A stretch of DNA of 64,000 nt from Helicoverpa zea (taxonomy: Eukaryota; Arthropoda; Insecta; Lepidoptera; Noctuidae), in contig NC_061465.1 of the NCBI RefSeq assembly GCF_022581195.2, positions 8,062,501 to 8,126,500 of the forward strand. Reading direction: 5' to 3'. Below, piece after piece: positions 63,681-64,000 of this stretch (positions are counted from its first letter, which is position 1; every line of letters starts with the position of its first letter). A model generated the notes under the pieces. It searched no databases. It saw nothing but the letters and a program-made list of their open reading frames with translations, and had not been told where the DNA came from. A program made the translations under genes and the position numbers.

Positions 63681-64000
63681 CTGCATTATCAGTTTTCTGA
63701 AAATCACGTCAAAAACTTTTCAAAACGCCCACGAACTTTCTACCAGGAATAAGTCCAAAACAACGTTTCCACCAGTTTCTTAGCATTGAAAAATAAATTA
63801 AAGAAGGTTCTCCTTAAGACATAGGTAGTGGTCGCAAAATGTGCAGATACCCACTAACCTGTAATTTACTTTAGATTTTGTATTATTTTTATTTTATTAA
63901 ATATTATATTGAACCAATTGTTATAAACAAGCGCTAATCCCGCCGACAAACTGCTAATACTCAGTTTGGTGGGTTTATAAAATGTAAAGTATGTTGGTAC

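Overview
The window is AT-rich genomic DNA from an insect, almost certainly a moth or butterfly. Genes have many short coding exons and GT-AG introns. Cuticle-type genes have TATAAATA boxes and a tiny first coding exon. The intergenic and intronic DNA carries repeat types common in Lepidoptera: R1-like and RTE-like LINE tails, a tRNA-derived SINE, Helitron-like ends finishing in CTAG, and several terminal-inverted-repeat MITEs. I rebuilt the exon chains by hand from reading frame, splice dinucleotides and phase, so the exon borders are predictions.

Layout. (1) 418-2092, minus: first three exons of a secreted CLIP-like cysteine-rich protein, probably a serine protease or protease homologue, whose rest lies left of the window. 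(2) 4341-about 8151, plus: a gene of about 15 exons for a cysteine-rich protein of unknown family. (3) 8211-10844, minus: a six-exon gene for a 359-residue protein I cannot name; it is tail to tail with (2). (4) 11270-25035, minus: a complete CFAP61 orthologue in 26 exons, about 1328 aa; CFAP61 belongs to the calmodulin- and spoke-associated complex of motile cilia and sperm tails. (5) 26034-37386, minus: a complete PRC1/fascetto orthologue in 14 exons, 762 aa, the antiparallel-microtubule bundler of the central spindle. (6) 37.4-47.3 kb: gene desert with a 5'-truncated R1-like LINE flanked by a target-site duplication, an inverted SINE pair, a MITE and an RTE tail. (7) 47.4-49.1 kb, plus: His/Gly-rich secreted, probably cuticular, protein. 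(8) 50.6-51.3 kb: dead Jockey/CR1-like LINE fragment. (9) 52544-55847, minus: two-exon gene for a 1075-residue secreted Pro/Ser/Thr/Asn-rich repeat protein. (10) 60082-61131, minus: two-exon secreted Pro/Val-rich, cuticle-like protein. The remainder is intergenic DNA with repeat debris.

CFAP61, the unnamed gene beside it on the same strand and the Cys-rich gene facing it form a compact block (4.3-25 kb) that could serve the sperm flagellum. Only CFAP61 is solid evidence for this; the link to the other two genes is inference. PRC1 works in cytokinesis. The three genes at 47-61 kb look like secreted matrix or cuticle proteins. No viral gene, CRISPR array, operon or rRNA was seen; the only tRNA-like sequences are SINE heads.
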